Shown here piece after piece: positions 8,739 through 16,813 of a stretch of 28,170 bases of DNA. Source of the stretch: Betaproteobacteria bacterium (lineage in GTDB: Bacteria > Pseudomonadota > Gammaproteobacteria > Burkholderiales > Burkholderiaceae_E). The translations under genes were made by a program, and so were the position numbers. The stretch is taken from positions 1-28,170 of the forward strand of contig VGHV01000003.1 of NCBI GenBank assembly GCA_016868095.1. Reading direction: 5' to 3'. Positions within the stretch are counted from its first letter, which is position 1. Each line of letters opens with the position of its first letter. Below the pieces are notes generated by a model that saw nothing but the letters and a program-made list of their open reading frames with translations, did not search any database and had not been told where the DNA came from.

Positions 8739-9679
8739 CAGTAACGAATCCTTGGATCGAGCAAGGTATAAAGCAAGTCAATCAGTAAATTCACCAAGAC
8801 ATAGATAAAGCTAAAAATAACAACTAAACCCTGAATGACCGGATAGTCACGACGAACAATGGCATCAATGGTTAGCCGACCCAGACCCGGAATCGCAAAC
8901 ACGCTTTCAGTTACAACCGCACCGCCAATCAGCAAAGCCACCCCAATGCCGATCACAGTCACAATCGGCACCGATGCGTTTTTAAGCGCATGTAAAAAAA
9001 GAATGCCGGTTGTTCCCATCCCTTTTGCTTTGGCGGTGCGGATGTAGTCTTGGGAAAGAACCTCCAACATGGTTGCCCGCGTGATTCGCGCAATCAGCGC
9101 GATATAAACAAATCCTAGAGCAACGCCGGGGAGCACCAAATTCTCGAGCCAAGGCCAAAACCCCTGCTTCATCGCAGTGTAGCCCTGCACAGGAAACCAA
9201 TCACGCTCAAGCGCAAAAAAATAAGCCAGTAAATAACCGACAACAAAAACCGGGACTGAGAAACCGAGTACACAAAGCGCCATGATGAACCGATCGATCC
9301 AGGTACCGACTTTCCAAGCGGCCAACACACCTGCTGGCACTGCGATCACGATTGCAAAAACAAGGGTAACAAACATCAAAGACAGGGTCGGCTCGATGCG
9401 CTGGCCAATTAATTCAGTCACTTTCATGCCGGTAAACATCGATGTGCCAAGGTCGCCCTGCAACAAGGACCATGCCCATTCGGTAAATCGCAATAAAAAG
9501 GGTCGATCCAGACCGAGGCTCTTGCGAATCTTTTCTATATCTTCGGGGCTCGCCTGGTCTCCAGCGATGACGGCAGCCGGATCGCCAGGGGCTATATAAA
9601 GTAGGCTAAACACAAAGAGAGCAACAATCGCCATCACGGGGATTGTCGCCAGCACCCGGCGAATCAAGTAGGAAAACAT
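8738..9679 (-). CDS. Peptide-type ABC transporter permease (DppB/OppB-like)
   Basis: Inner-membrane permease of 313 residues that pairs with the downstream DppC-like protein. The N-terminus MFSYLIRRVLATIPVMAIVA is the standard OppB/DppB first membrane segment. PGDPAAVIAG, the GDLGTSMFTG periplasmic motif, the coupling loop MLEVLSQDYIRTAKAKGM and the C-terminal LINLLYTLLDPRIRY-type ending (here VNLLIDLLYTLLDPRIRY) all agree with the family. An ACAGG site lies 6 bases before the ATG. The gap of 62 bases to the upstream binding-protein gene holds no clear terminator. Confidence 0.94.
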   Translation of the reverse strand: MFSYLIRRVLATIPVMAIVALFVFSLLYIAPGDPAAVIAGDQASPEDIEKIRKSLGLDRPFLLRFTEWAWSLLQGDLGTSMFTGMKVTELIGQRIEPTLSLMFVTLVFAIVIAVPAGVLAAWKVGTWIDRFIMALCVLGFSVPVFVVGYLLAYFFALERDWFPVQGYTAMKQGFWPWLENLVLPGVALGFVYIALIARITRATMLEVLSQDYIRTAKAKGMGTTGILFLHALKNASVPIVTVIGIGVALLIGGAVVTESVFAIPGLGRLTIDAIVRRDYPVIQGLVVIFSFIYVLVNLLIDLLYTLLDPRIRY

Positions 9680-9741
9680 TGCAAACCTGTCGCCTGAACC
9701 CTATCCAGAGCCAGGCTTGAGTGAGAAAACGGTGCGGAAGA

Positions 9742-11346
9742 TCAGGCTTTTTTCACCCCAGAGAACCAAGGCAGGGGACCACCCAAAACGCCAGAAACAT
9801 TGCTTCGCCAAGCCTGATAGGTGTAAAAGAAGCCGGTTGGTATGAAGACCACATGCTCCATCGCCTCCTTATTTAAACGAGCGATAACTGCCTTTTCCTC
9901 GTCAAGATTCTTCGCACCATACCAAGCTTCAATCTCTTTTTCGACCGAAGCAATGTTGGGCCAACCAAACCAGGCTTTCTCGCCATTCGCCCGTAAGGCA
10001 ATCGCAGCAGCAGGATTGACATGATCTGCACCCGCATGCCAGGTGTGGAACATGCCCCATCCGCCCTTGCCTGGTTCGCTCTTTGAGGCACGACGCTGGC
10101 CTACCGTACCCCAGTCGGTTGCCACAAAGTCAACCGTCATTCCCAGACGCTTGAGAATATCTGCAGTGATCTCACCCATGGGTTTGACGAATGGATTGTC
10201 CTGAGCCACGAGGCAGGTCACAGGCTGTCCCTTGTAGCCAGCCTCTGCAAGCAACTTCTTGGCTGCATCGTAGTTGCGCGGCCCAGTAAGGATTTCACCC
10301 CCAGCTTCGGTGTAAAGCGGCGTTCCTGGTGTTATAAAACTTGGCAATCGCTTCCATAGTTTTTCATCGGAGCCAACCACTGCACGCATATAGTCCTCCT
10401 GGTTGAGGACCATTTGTACCGCCCGACGTATTCTTACGTCATTAAATGGGGGATGCATATGATTGAGTCGAAATGCACCAATGTTCCCAAGCGGGTCAGC
10501 AATATCGACTCTAATGTTCCTATTGCGCCTCAAGACGGGGACTAAATCCGACACCGGGCTTTCCCACCAGTCAACTTCACCACTTTGCAAAGCTGCAGAT
10601 GCTGTCGCTGGGTCGGGCATGATGACCCATTCGATACGGTCAAAGTTTATTACCTTGCCACCTGAGAACCAGTTGGGTGCTTCATTTCTTGGTTGATAAT
10701 CTTTATATCGTTCAAAAACCGCAATCGCACCTGGTTTCCACTCATTGCGCACGAATCGCATCGGACCCGAGCCGACATACTCTTCGATTTGCTTAAATGG
10801 ATCTGTTTTTGCAAGCCTTTCGGGCATGATGAAACAGCAGGGCGTACCAACTTTACCCAAGGCATACAGCATTTTGGGATAGGGCTTGGAAAGCACCCAG
10901 CGAAAGCTGCTGTCATTGACGGCAACAAGTTCTTTTTGGATTGCTCTGAGCATCAAACCCATCGCGTCTCGCTGGCTCCAGCGGCTGATTGACGCAACAC
11001 AGTCAGCCGCACGCACAGGCGTACCGTCATGAAATTTCATACCTGGTCTTAGCTTGAATGTCCAGGTTAAGCCGTCCCGAGAAACTTCTTCGGACTCGAT
11101 CATCTGACGCTGTGGCTGCAGTTTGTCGTCAATCCCATAAAGCGTGTCCCATACTAATTGGGAGGCATTGCGGACAACATACTGGGTACCCCAAATTGGA
11201 TCGAAGTTCGCCAGATTGGCTTGTGGAACGAAGCGCAGCACTTTGCTGTTGGACTGTGCAATTGCAGGTGCCGCTAATGTGCTCGCAACCGTTGCTGCTC
11301 CGACAGCAGCTGCCCCCTGCAATATGCCTCGACGCTGAGTATCCAT
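9742..11346 (-). CDS. ABC transporter substrate-binding protein, family 5 (DppA/OppA-like), Tat signal
   Basis: Periplasmic binding protein of about 534 residues and first gene of the importer operon. The chosen ATG at 11346 has a GAGG site 5 bases upstream and gives a classic twin-arginine leader with QRRGILQG followed by a hydrophobic Ala-rich stretch and a cleavage site near APAIAQ. The frame is open further upstream to 11451, but that extension would precede the signal peptide and is rejected. Family 5 features include WTFKLRPGMKFHDGTPVRAADCVAS near residue 105, the LNQEDY segment, and a C-terminal WYGAKNLDEEKAV region. Family 5 receptors carry peptides, glutathione, nickel and other solutes; operon placement with a D-carbamoylase suggests an amide- or ureido-containing solute. 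That substrate is inference. Confidence 0.92.
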   Translation of the reverse strand: MDTQRRGILQGAAAVGAATVASTLAAPAIAQSNSKVLRFVPQANLANFDPIWGTQYVVRNASQLVWDTLYGIDDKLQPQRQMIESEEVSRDGLTWTFKLRPGMKFHDGTPVRAADCVASISRWSQRDAMGLMLRAIQKELVAVNDSSFRWVLSKPYPKMLYALGKVGTPCCFIMPERLAKTDPFKQIEEYVGSGPMRFVRNEWKPGAIAVFERYKDYQPRNEAPNWFSGGKVINFDRIEWVIMPDPATASAALQSGEVDWWESPVSDLVPVLRRNRNIRVDIADPLGNIGAFRLNHMHPPFNDVRIRRAVQMVLNQEDYMRAVVGSDEKLWKRLPSFITPGTPLYTEAGGEILTGPRNYDAAKKLLAEAGYKGQPVTCLVAQDNPFVKPMGEITADILKRLGMTVDFVATDWGTVGQRRASKSEPGKGGWGMFHTWHAGADHVNPAAAIALRANGEKAWFGWPNIASVEKEIEAWYGAKNLDEEKAVIARLNKEAMEHVVFIPTGFFYTYQAWRSNVSGVLGGPLPWFSGVKKA

Positions 11347-11407
11347 AAGCACCTCGTTTTTTGATGAGTTGTAATGACAAAAAATGAATAGCGTGAATTT
11401 GTTGGTC

Positions 11408-11422
11408 GCTGAATCTTTCAGC
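11408..11422. promoter_or_regulatory. Short inverted repeat in the divergent binding-protein / acyl-CoA ligase spacer
   Basis: GCTGAA, three bases, TTCAGC form a 6-bp stem in the spacer 11347-11529 between two divergent genes. It could be an operator half-site pair or a small hairpin. The spacer is AT-rich near the binding-protein gene, with a TTTTTT run, and must hold the promoters of both genes; I cannot pick reliable -35/-10 boxes. Confidence 0.25.
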
Positions 11423-11529
11423 AGAATAGGCTCGAAGCAAACAAAATGCAATTTGCCGACTTCCGCCAGTGCCTATTCGCCCTGGATTGGTATGTTCCTC
11501 ACCCAAACCATGCATCGCGCACCAATCGC

Positions 11530-13257
11530 ATGAATCTACCATTTCAAATCGAACCCCTTAAGCACTGGAATCGCTACGCCCTTCCCCCGATTCGTCCCGA
11601 GTCCCACTTTGGCGACCGTGTGGTGAACTGCTTTGGTGAGCGAGCTCAATCGCTGGATGCTTTATTTGAACGAGCCTGTCGTTTATATCCGCATCGGGAG
11701 GCGCTTGTGCACGATGCACATCGCATCAGCTATCAGGATTTGCGCAGACTCGTGATGCGTGCCGCGCGACGTTTTCAAGCCATCGGCATTGAAGCTGGCG
11801 ATCGGGTGGTGATGCAAATTGCCAACCGCATCGAGTTTGTCGTGATCATGCTCGCTTTACAACGGCTTGCTGCCATCGCGGTTCCAGTCAGCATTCGCGA
11901 ACAGGCTAGCGGCTTGATTTACATCATTAATCAATGCGAGGCCAGCGCTGTGCTTATCGATGATTGCTTAAGCCAGGTCATCGAAGACCTGCGCAATCAT
12001 CTCGCCAACGAACCATCACTGCATGCCCTCTTGTTTGTTCATGGTCTCAACGATGCCGCTTGCTTGGATTTTCGTTTTCACAACGATCGGCGCCTCGATG
12101 CTTTGAACGAAGTCTCTGAGCAAGAACTTCTCGGCCAAGACATCGCGCCTGCCGAGGTCAACGAGGAAGCTTGCGCATTCATCCTTTACACCTCAGGGAC
12201 GACCGGCAAGCCCAAAGGTGCCATGCTCAGTCATCTAAATGTTATACATTCGGTGATGCATTTTCAGTACTGCATGCCACTTCGCGACGGCGTGCGCTCC
12301 ATACTTGCTGTTCCAGCAAGTCATGTCACCGGATTGATTGCAAATATCGCAAGCGTGATCGGCTGTGCGGGCACAAGCATCATCATGTCGCAATTCAAAG
12401 CTGCAGACTACCTCAAGCTTGCCGCCGAGGAAAAGATTGAGTACAGCATCCTGGTTCCAGCGATGTACAAGTTATGCCTCATGGACGATCACTTCGATCA
12501 GCTTGATTTAAGTCACTGGCGGGTCGGAGGCTATGGCGGCGCTCCGATGCCGGTGTCAACCATCGATGAATTGGCCTCCCGGCTGCCAGGATTACAGTTA
12601 ATGAACGCCTACGGCGCCACTGAGACATGTTCGCCTACCACCATCATGCCAGCAGTTCATACCCGCGCTCATGCTGATTCTGTTGGTTTTGTCTTGCCAT
12701 GTGCTGAGGTTAGGGTGGTCAACGACCGAGGTGAAGTCCTTCCTCCCGGTGAAAGCGGCGAACTCTGGATACGCGGCCCGATGGTGATTCCTGGCTACTG
12801 GAATAATCCTCAGGCCAACGCTGCCAACTTCACTGATGGCTTTTGGCACTCTGGCGACCTTGGGTCCATCGATGCTGAAGGCTTTGTTTATATCCACGAC
12901 CGACTCAAAGATATGATTAACCGTGGTGGTTATAAAATCTTTTCAGTCGAAGTCGAGCATTGTTTGATGAGTTATAGCGGCATTATCGAAGCTGCCGTCA
13001 TCTCGCGACCTTGCCCGGTTTTAGGCGAGCGAGTCCATGCTGTGATCTACGCCCCCGATCTTCAAAACGATAGCGTTGCTAAGCAATCGGCGGCGATTGA
13101 GGCGATCACCAAGCATTGCAGACAAAAGCTAGCCGATTACAAAGTACCCGAGTCGATCCTGCTCTACCCAGAGGCCTTACCGCGCAATGCAAACGGCAAG
13201 TTACTGAAGCGACAACTTAGGCTCGCGCTTGAAGCGCAGCAGTCGGCGAAGTCTTAA
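11530..13257 (+). CDS. AMP-forming acyl-CoA synthetase / class I adenylate-forming enzyme
   Basis: Activates a carboxylic acid to its acyl-AMP and then acyl-CoA. Core motifs are in order: YTSGTTGKPKGAMLSH (about residues 220-235), NAYGATETCSP (A5), HSGDLGSIDAEGFVYIHDRLKDM (A7-A8 with the Asp/Arg pair), GGYKIFSVEVEH, and the C-terminal catalytic lysine in LPRNANGKLLKR. At about 575 residues it is of ordinary length. The frame also offers an ATG at 11446, which would add 28 residues reaching into the divergent spacer; 11530 is preferred because the extension looks unlike the family, though neither start has a good ribosome site. It is divergent from the ABC binding protein and convergent with the hydroxy-acid dehydrogenase. 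The acid substrate is unknown; medium or long chain and aryl acids are possible. Confidence 0.9.
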   Translation: MNLPFQIEPLKHWNRYALPPIRPESHFGDRVVNCFGERAQSLDALFERACRLYPHREALVHDAHRISYQDLRRLVMRAARRFQAIGIEAGDRVVMQIANRIEFVVIMLALQRLAAIAVPVSIREQASGLIYIINQCEASAVLIDDCLSQVIEDLRNHLANEPSLHALLFVHGLNDAACLDFRFHNDRRLDALNEVSEQELLGQDIAPAEVNEEACAFILYTSGTTGKPKGAMLSHLNVIHSVMHFQYCMPLRDGVRSILAVPASHVTGLIANIASVIGCAGTSIIMSQFKAADYLKLAAEEKIEYSILVPAMYKLCLMDDHFDQLDLSHWRVGGYGGAPMPVSTIDELASRLPGLQLMNAYGATETCSPTTIMPAVHTRAHADSVGFVLPCAEVRVVNDRGEVLPPGESGELWIRGPMVIPGYWNNPQANAANFTDGFWHSGDLGSIDAEGFVYIHDRLKDMINRGGYKIFSVEVEHCLMSYSGIIEAAVISRPCPVLGERVHAVIYAPDLQNDSVAKQSAAIEAITKHCRQKLADYKVPESILLYPEALPRNANGKLLKRQLRLALEAQQSAKS

Positions 13258-13283
13258 GGCACCCTTGCAACATCATCGTAAGC

Positions 13284-13301
13284 AATACATGTAATACATG
13301 T
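13284..13301. repeat. Two perfect 9-bp tandem copies of AATACATGT
   Basis: AATACATGT occurs at 13284-13292 and again at 13293-13301. Each copy holds the palindrome ACATGT. The pair directly abuts the 10-bp repeat array downstream. Confidence 0.9.
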
Positions 13302-13410
13302 TGAGGCGAATTGATCCGTATTGATCCGTATTGATCCGTATTGATCCGTATTGATCCGTATTGATCCGTATTGATCCGTGTTAATCCTTGTTAAACCATG
13401 TTGATCAGTG
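13301..13410. repeat. Tandem array of 10-bp units, consensus TTGATCCGTA
   Basis: Six perfect TTGATCCGTA copies run from 13311 to 13370, followed by one copy ending in G (13371-13380) and three degraded copies (TTAATCCTTG, TTAAACCATG, TTGATCAGTG); a degraded copy TTGAGGCGAA precedes them. Every intact unit holds a GATC. The array fills the spacer between the convergent ligase and dehydrogenase genes. There are no spacers, so it is not CRISPR. A 10-bp period puts each copy on nearly the same helical face. Confidence 0.95.
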
Positions 13411-13419
13411 CCGATTCGC

Positions 13420-14517
13420 TTAGGACTTACGCTGAAAGGCAAGGCTCTCGTCAAGAAGCGGAAAAGCACCCCAGGTGTGTGGCGCAAGAACCGGTTCACT
13501 GAAGCACAAATAACTCGGATTGAGCTCATCAAGTGTGTTGACGCCGCAAAGAGCCATCGCTATACGAATTTCGGCATCGAGTAGTTCGAGCATACGAACC
13601 AAGGCTGACTTGCCGCCAGCGGCAAGTGCGATACATTGCATGCGGCCCATAGCGACCATTTGCGCACCTGCAGCGATTGCCTTGACGACATCGGTCCCAC
13701 GACAAAAACCGCCATCGATGATGATCTTAGCCTTAGCATCGACAGCCTTGACAATCTCTGGCAGAACCTCCATGGCCCCCTGACCTTGATCAAGTTGGCG
13801 GCCACCATGATTCGATACATAAATCACATCGATACCATGATCAAGCGCAATCCTTGCATCTTCGGCAGTCGCTATACCTTTAAGCATGAGCGGCACCTTA
13901 AGGCGCTTACGAATTCGCATCACTTCATCCCAGGTCAATCTTGCCTGCCATTCGCGGCCCGGCACATTGGCACGCCTTATATTTCGTTGGGCGAGATCGC
14001 GCTCACGACGACTATAGACGGCACTGTCTACTGTGAGGCAGAACTGGGTAAAGCCAAGACCAATGACCCGATCGGCAATCTCGTCAACCCAATGCGAATC
14101 ACCGTGAACATAAAGCTGGAAAATTTTTAAAGCTTCAGGCGATGCAGCAGCAACTTGAGCAAAGTCACACGCACAAACCGAGCTCAGCATATGTGCAACC
14201 CCAAACTCACCGGCCGCTTGGGTGACTGGTAAAGGCCCTGTTTCCCAGAAATGCTCCAATCCACCGACCGGTGCAAAAACAATAGGTAAATTCAAGCGCT
14301 GTCCGAACCAGTCAATGCCTGGGTCCACATTGCTAACATCGCGAAGTACTCGAGGCCGCAAAGCCAGGCGATCAATCGACCAGCGGTTGCGGCGCAGCGT
14401 TGCCTCAGTCTCGGTACCGCCAACAATATATTGCCAGTGATTCTCATTGAGGTTCTGCCTTGCCTTGCGGACAATTTCATGAAGCGTTAGGAATTCACCG
14501 GTAATTGGAAATGACAT
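13420..14517 (-). CDS. FMN-dependent 2-hydroxy-acid dehydrogenase/oxidase (LldD/glycolate oxidase family)
   Basis: TIM-barrel flavoenzyme that oxidises an (S)-2-hydroxy acid to the 2-oxo acid. Of 365 residues, visible signatures include YIVGGTETEATLRRNR near the N-terminus, FAPVGGLE, QLYVHGD, LTVDSAVYSRRERD, the lysine in LMLKGIATAEDA, the catalytic YVSNHGGRQLD (His and Arg), and the FMN phosphate site IDGGFCRGTDVVKAIAAGA followed by MGR. The GGTETEATLRR form marks a subgroup somewhat apart from classical lactate dehydrogenase, so the acid is uncertain (lactate, glycolate, mandelate or other). It follows the small barrel protein by 17 bases and is probably co-transcribed with it. Confidence 0.9.
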   Translation of the reverse strand: MSFPITGEFLTLHEIVRKARQNLNENHWQYIVGGTETEATLRRNRWSIDRLALRPRVLRDVSNVDPGIDWFGQRLNLPIVFAPVGGLEHFWETGPLPVTQAAGEFGVAHMLSSVCACDFAQVAAASPEALKIFQLYVHGDSHWVDEIADRVIGLGFTQFCLTVDSAVYSRRERDLAQRNIRRANVPGREWQARLTWDEVMRIRKRLKVPLMLKGIATAEDARIALDHGIDVIYVSNHGGRQLDQGQGAMEVLPEIVKAVDAKAKIIIDGGFCRGTDVVKAIAAGAQMVAMGRMQCIALAAGGKSALVRMLELLDAEIRIAMALCGVNTLDELNPSYLCFSEPVLAPHTWGAFPLLDESLAFQRKS

Positions 14518-14534
14518 CGTGACTTAGTCCTTGG

Positions 14535-14897
14535 CTAAACAGGCGCAGAAGCCTGGGCAATGATTTCGCGCAATAGATGTTGCCTATTCGACGTAAAAGG
14601 TCTGACCGCATCAGGCCAACGCCCCTTTTCCACGGCTACGGCCCATGCCTCTGAATGAATCACTTCGGGACTGCTTAAGGTGTAAACCGCCAAATAGCGC
14701 GCAACGCCCTCGTTGGCCAGGGCCTTCTTCACACCACCGATCAAGACTGCGCCATCAATAAGTTTGGAACGCTCAACCCGCAACACGCCAGGCACCTTTA
14801 AAAGCTCAGGGACATGCTCACTGTCATAAACTTCGTTGAATAGGGCTTCTTTGTCGCTTTGTACATCCATCGAAACAAAAAACTGATAACGACTCAT
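14535..14897 (-). CDS. Small EthD/NIPSNAP-like dimeric alpha-beta barrel protein
   Basis: A 120-residue cytoplasmic protein with no signal peptide. The pattern NEVYDSEHVPELLKVPGV, with an acidic-His pair before a proline and a hydrophobic turn, resembles EthD and related small ferredoxin-like dimeric barrel proteins that often accompany degradation enzymes. A strong AAGGAG lies 6 bases from the ATG. It precedes the hydroxy-acid dehydrogenase by 17 bases, so the two are likely one operon and may act on the same compound. The function is not known; I call the fold only by motif resemblance. Confidence 0.72.
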   Translation of the reverse strand: MSRYQFFVSMDVQSDKEALFNEVYDSEHVPELLKVPGVLRVERSKLIDGAVLIGGVKKALANEGVARYLAVYTLSSPEVIHSEAWAVAVEKGRWPDAVRPFTSNRQHLLREIIAQASAPV

Positions 14898-14984
14898 TTC
14901 GGACTCCTTTATAAAAACCGGAAAGCCTGTGGCTCGAATTCTGAACTAGACTTGAAGACTTCGCCGGAGCATGGAGTTCCGAAA
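14897..14984. promoter_or_regulatory. Near-identical leader elements in inverted orientation in a divergent spacer
   Basis: TTTCGGACTCC (14897-14907) and GGAGTTCCGAAA (14973-14984) are inverted copies differing by one inserted base. Read in the direction of each gene, both give GGAGT(T)CCGAAA just before the start region, and the left copy contains the ribosome site of the 120-residue protein. They could be a shared operator pair or a shared translational element for the two divergent genes. Confidence 0.4.
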
Positions 14985-14992
14985 GCAGATAT

Positions 14993-16165
14993 GTGAGCAC
15001 TTCAGGTTCAAAACAGCTTCTCATCGCAGCAAGTCTTGCCAATCTTCCCTTCGGGACGATTTACGCGTTTAGCGTATTGCTCAAGCCGATGGAATCAGCA
15101 CTGTCATTGCAAAGGGCCGACATGACGCTTGTCTTTGGCCTCGCAAGCATTGTGCTAACGCTCGGAATGAATATAGCTCCCGGCCTTTATCGACATCTAT
15201 CGATACCGCTTTTAATAGCAACGGCAAGCCTAATTTCCGCCATCGGATTAGGCTTAACCGCAGTAGTACAAAGCAGAATGGGCTTGATTTTTTCTTATAG
15301 TGTTCTATTTGGTTTAGGCGGTGGCATCGTCTTCACTTGCGTTCAGCAACTTGTCAACCAGTACCACTTTAAGCATCGCGGCCTTGTTAACGGCTATGTA
15401 GTAAGCCTTTACCCCTTGGGCGCCATGTTTGGCGCGCCGCTCATGGGATGGTCCATTGAGATGCTTGGGCTTCGTCAAACCTTAGGGCTGCTCGCCGCGG
15501 TGATCGCATGCAGCGGTATCGTGGCGAGCCTATTGATTCGAGAAGGGGCGATGCACCGTGGACCGGCCATTCAATCGACTCATCAGACTGAAAGCATGAC
15601 CCAGTGGCCCTTGTTTTTGCATTTGAGCGCGGTCTTTACACTTGCCGCGTCGGCGGGCTTGATGGTCATGAGTCAGGCCGCAGGCATTATGCAAGCCTAC
15701 GGTGCTGGTCTAGGTACTGCGTTGGGCGCCACAACGCTGATTACTGGATCGATCGCTGCAGCACGCATCGGCGGGGGCTGGCTGATCGATCGCTATCGCC
15801 TGGACTTCGTCATGGCTGGCGCACAGCTTTGGGCACTTTTGGGTGCGATATTACTCAGTATGTGGCCAGGCCCACAAAGCGCGCTTCCAGGTCTTGCCAT
15901 GATTGGTATGGGCTATGGCCTGATATCAGGCGCCTCGGCTGGCGCAATCGCACAGTGCTGGCCGCAGCGCTTATTCGGTCTGGTAGCAAGTCGACTTTAT
16001 ATCGGCTGGTGTGTTGCAGCGATTTGCCTTCCAGTCATCGCAGCCGGCCTCTACGACGCAAGCGGCAATTACCGAAACGCTGTTCTTATCGCTGGCTCGG
16101 TCAATCTCCTCGCCATGGTTATGGCGCTGAAGCTTCCACATGCCGCAAAAAGCACAACTAGCTAG
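14993..16165 (+). CDS. Major facilitator superfamily transporter (oxalate/formate antiporter-like)
   Basis: An inner-membrane carrier of 390 residues with about 12 hydrophobic segments split by a polar loop near residues 183-203. The N-terminus LPFGTIYAFSVLLKPME and FGLGGGIVFTCVQQLVNQYHFKHRGLVNGY fit the OFA-type MFS branch, which moves mono- and dicarboxylates; RIGGGWLIDRY is the second-half MFS loop motif. The start is GTG; the nearest upstream ATG is out of frame, and the only GGAG is 16 bases away. Placed divergently from the hydroxy-acid dehydrogenase pair, it may carry the same hydroxy acid. Substrate is inference. Its 3' end overlaps the convergent LysE-type gene by 8 bases. Confidence 0.87.
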   Translation: MSTSGSKQLLIAASLANLPFGTIYAFSVLLKPMESALSLQRADMTLVFGLASIVLTLGMNIAPGLYRHLSIPLLIATASLISAIGLGLTAVVQSRMGLIFSYSVLFGLGGGIVFTCVQQLVNQYHFKHRGLVNGYVVSLYPLGAMFGAPLMGWSIEMLGLRQTLGLLAAVIACSGIVASLLIREGAMHRGPAIQSTHQTESMTQWPLFLHLSAVFTLAASAGLMVMSQAAGIMQAYGAGLGTALGATTLITGSIAAARIGGGWLIDRYRLDFVMAGAQLWALLGAILLSMWPGPQSALPGLAMIGMGYGLISGASAGAIAQCWPQRLFGLVASRLYIGWCVAAICLPVIAAGLYDASGNYRNAVLIAGSVNLLAMVMALKLPHAAKSTTS

Positions 16166-16796
16166 GTCCTGACATAGCAAGTCTGATGGCAAAGGCCATC
16201 ATCAATAGTCCCGCTGTTTTTTCTAGAATCCAGACCATGCGTCCCTGCTCTCGAAATTTTTCGGCGAGTCGAATCACAATCAACGAAAGGCAAAGCCCGT
16301 ACAGAAATGTCAGGCAAGCAACTGTTAGCGCAAGCAGGCCCAAACCTAACCAGGCACGACTATGGTGCGCTTGAATAAAAAGCGGAAAAAATGCCATATA
16401 AAAAACAATGGCCTTTGGATTGAAAACGGTAATCAACCAAGCTTGCCTAAAATAATGGCCCGCTCGAATTTCAATGATTGGCTTCGCGCCCGACTTGGTA
16501 AATAACATGCTTCCACCGAGCCACATCAAGTAGCCCGCGCCAAGCCATTGCAACGCATGAAAAGCAGTCGGATACGCAAGCAACACAGCTGCCATGCCCG
16601 CCATCGCAAGCGCGATCAGGAACTGATCGCCGACAATCACACCGAGCGTAGCCGCAAGCCCACCGCGTACGCCAGCGAGACTTGTTGATGTAATCAGTGC
16701 GAGGTTTCCCGGACCGGGCACAAGCAGAAAAATAATCACCGCAATCACAAAGGCCTGATAATCGCGGACACCAACATCAGCAATCAATGCAAGCAA
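16158..16796 (-). CDS. LysE/RhtB-family amino-acid exporter
   Basis: Small inner-membrane exporter of 212 residues with six predicted hydrophobic segments. The family signature LLVPGPGNLALITSTSLAGVR-like segment lies near residues 24-44, followed by LGVIVGDQFLIALA and the mid-protein GAGYLMWLGGSMLF; FNPKAIVFYMAFFPLFI is another LysE hallmark. The start is TTG, supported by AGAGG 5 bases upstream. It is divergent from the crotonase-type gene, whose possible first ATG (16787) lies inside this gene. Substrates of this family are amino acids such as lysine, homoserine or threonine; none can be assigned here. Confidence 0.88.
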   Translation of the reverse strand: MLALIADVGVRDYQAFVIAVIIFLLVPGPGNLALITSTSLAGVRGGLAATLGVIVGDQFLIALAMAGMAAVLLAYPTAFHALQWLGAGYLMWLGGSMLFTKSGAKPIIEIRAGHYFRQAWLITVFNPKAIVFYMAFFPLFIQAHHSRAWLGLGLLALTVACLTFLYGLCLSLIVIRLAEKFREQGRMVWILEKTAGLLMMAFAIRLAMSGPS

Positions 16797-16801
16797 AAGA
16801 G

Positions 16802-16806
16802 CCTCT
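16802..16806 (-). promoter_or_regulatory. Ribosome binding site supporting a TTG start of the LysE-type gene
   Basis: The minus strand reads AGAGG, 5 bases from the TTG at 16796. No ATG or GTG exists nearby in that frame before the conserved first membrane segment. Confidence 0.45.
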
Positions 16807-16813
16807 CGTCAAC

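Noticed and set aside
11347..11451. 35-residue N-terminal extension of the ABC binding protein
   Set aside because: It would precede a textbook twin-arginine signal, and the internal ATG at 11346 has a good ribosome site.
13301..13410. CRISPR array
   Set aside because: Units are 10 bp and directly joined with no spacers, and no cas genes are present.
13254..13532. 92-residue minus-strand frame with a repeated RINTDQYGS pattern
   Set aside because: The protein repeat is just the 10-bp DNA array read in frame; the rest is antiparallel noise overlapping the dehydrogenase gene.
15604..16161. 185-residue open frame inside the MFS gene
   Set aside because: Frame-shifted shadow; rich in Arg, Cys and Ser with no hydrophobic pattern of its own.
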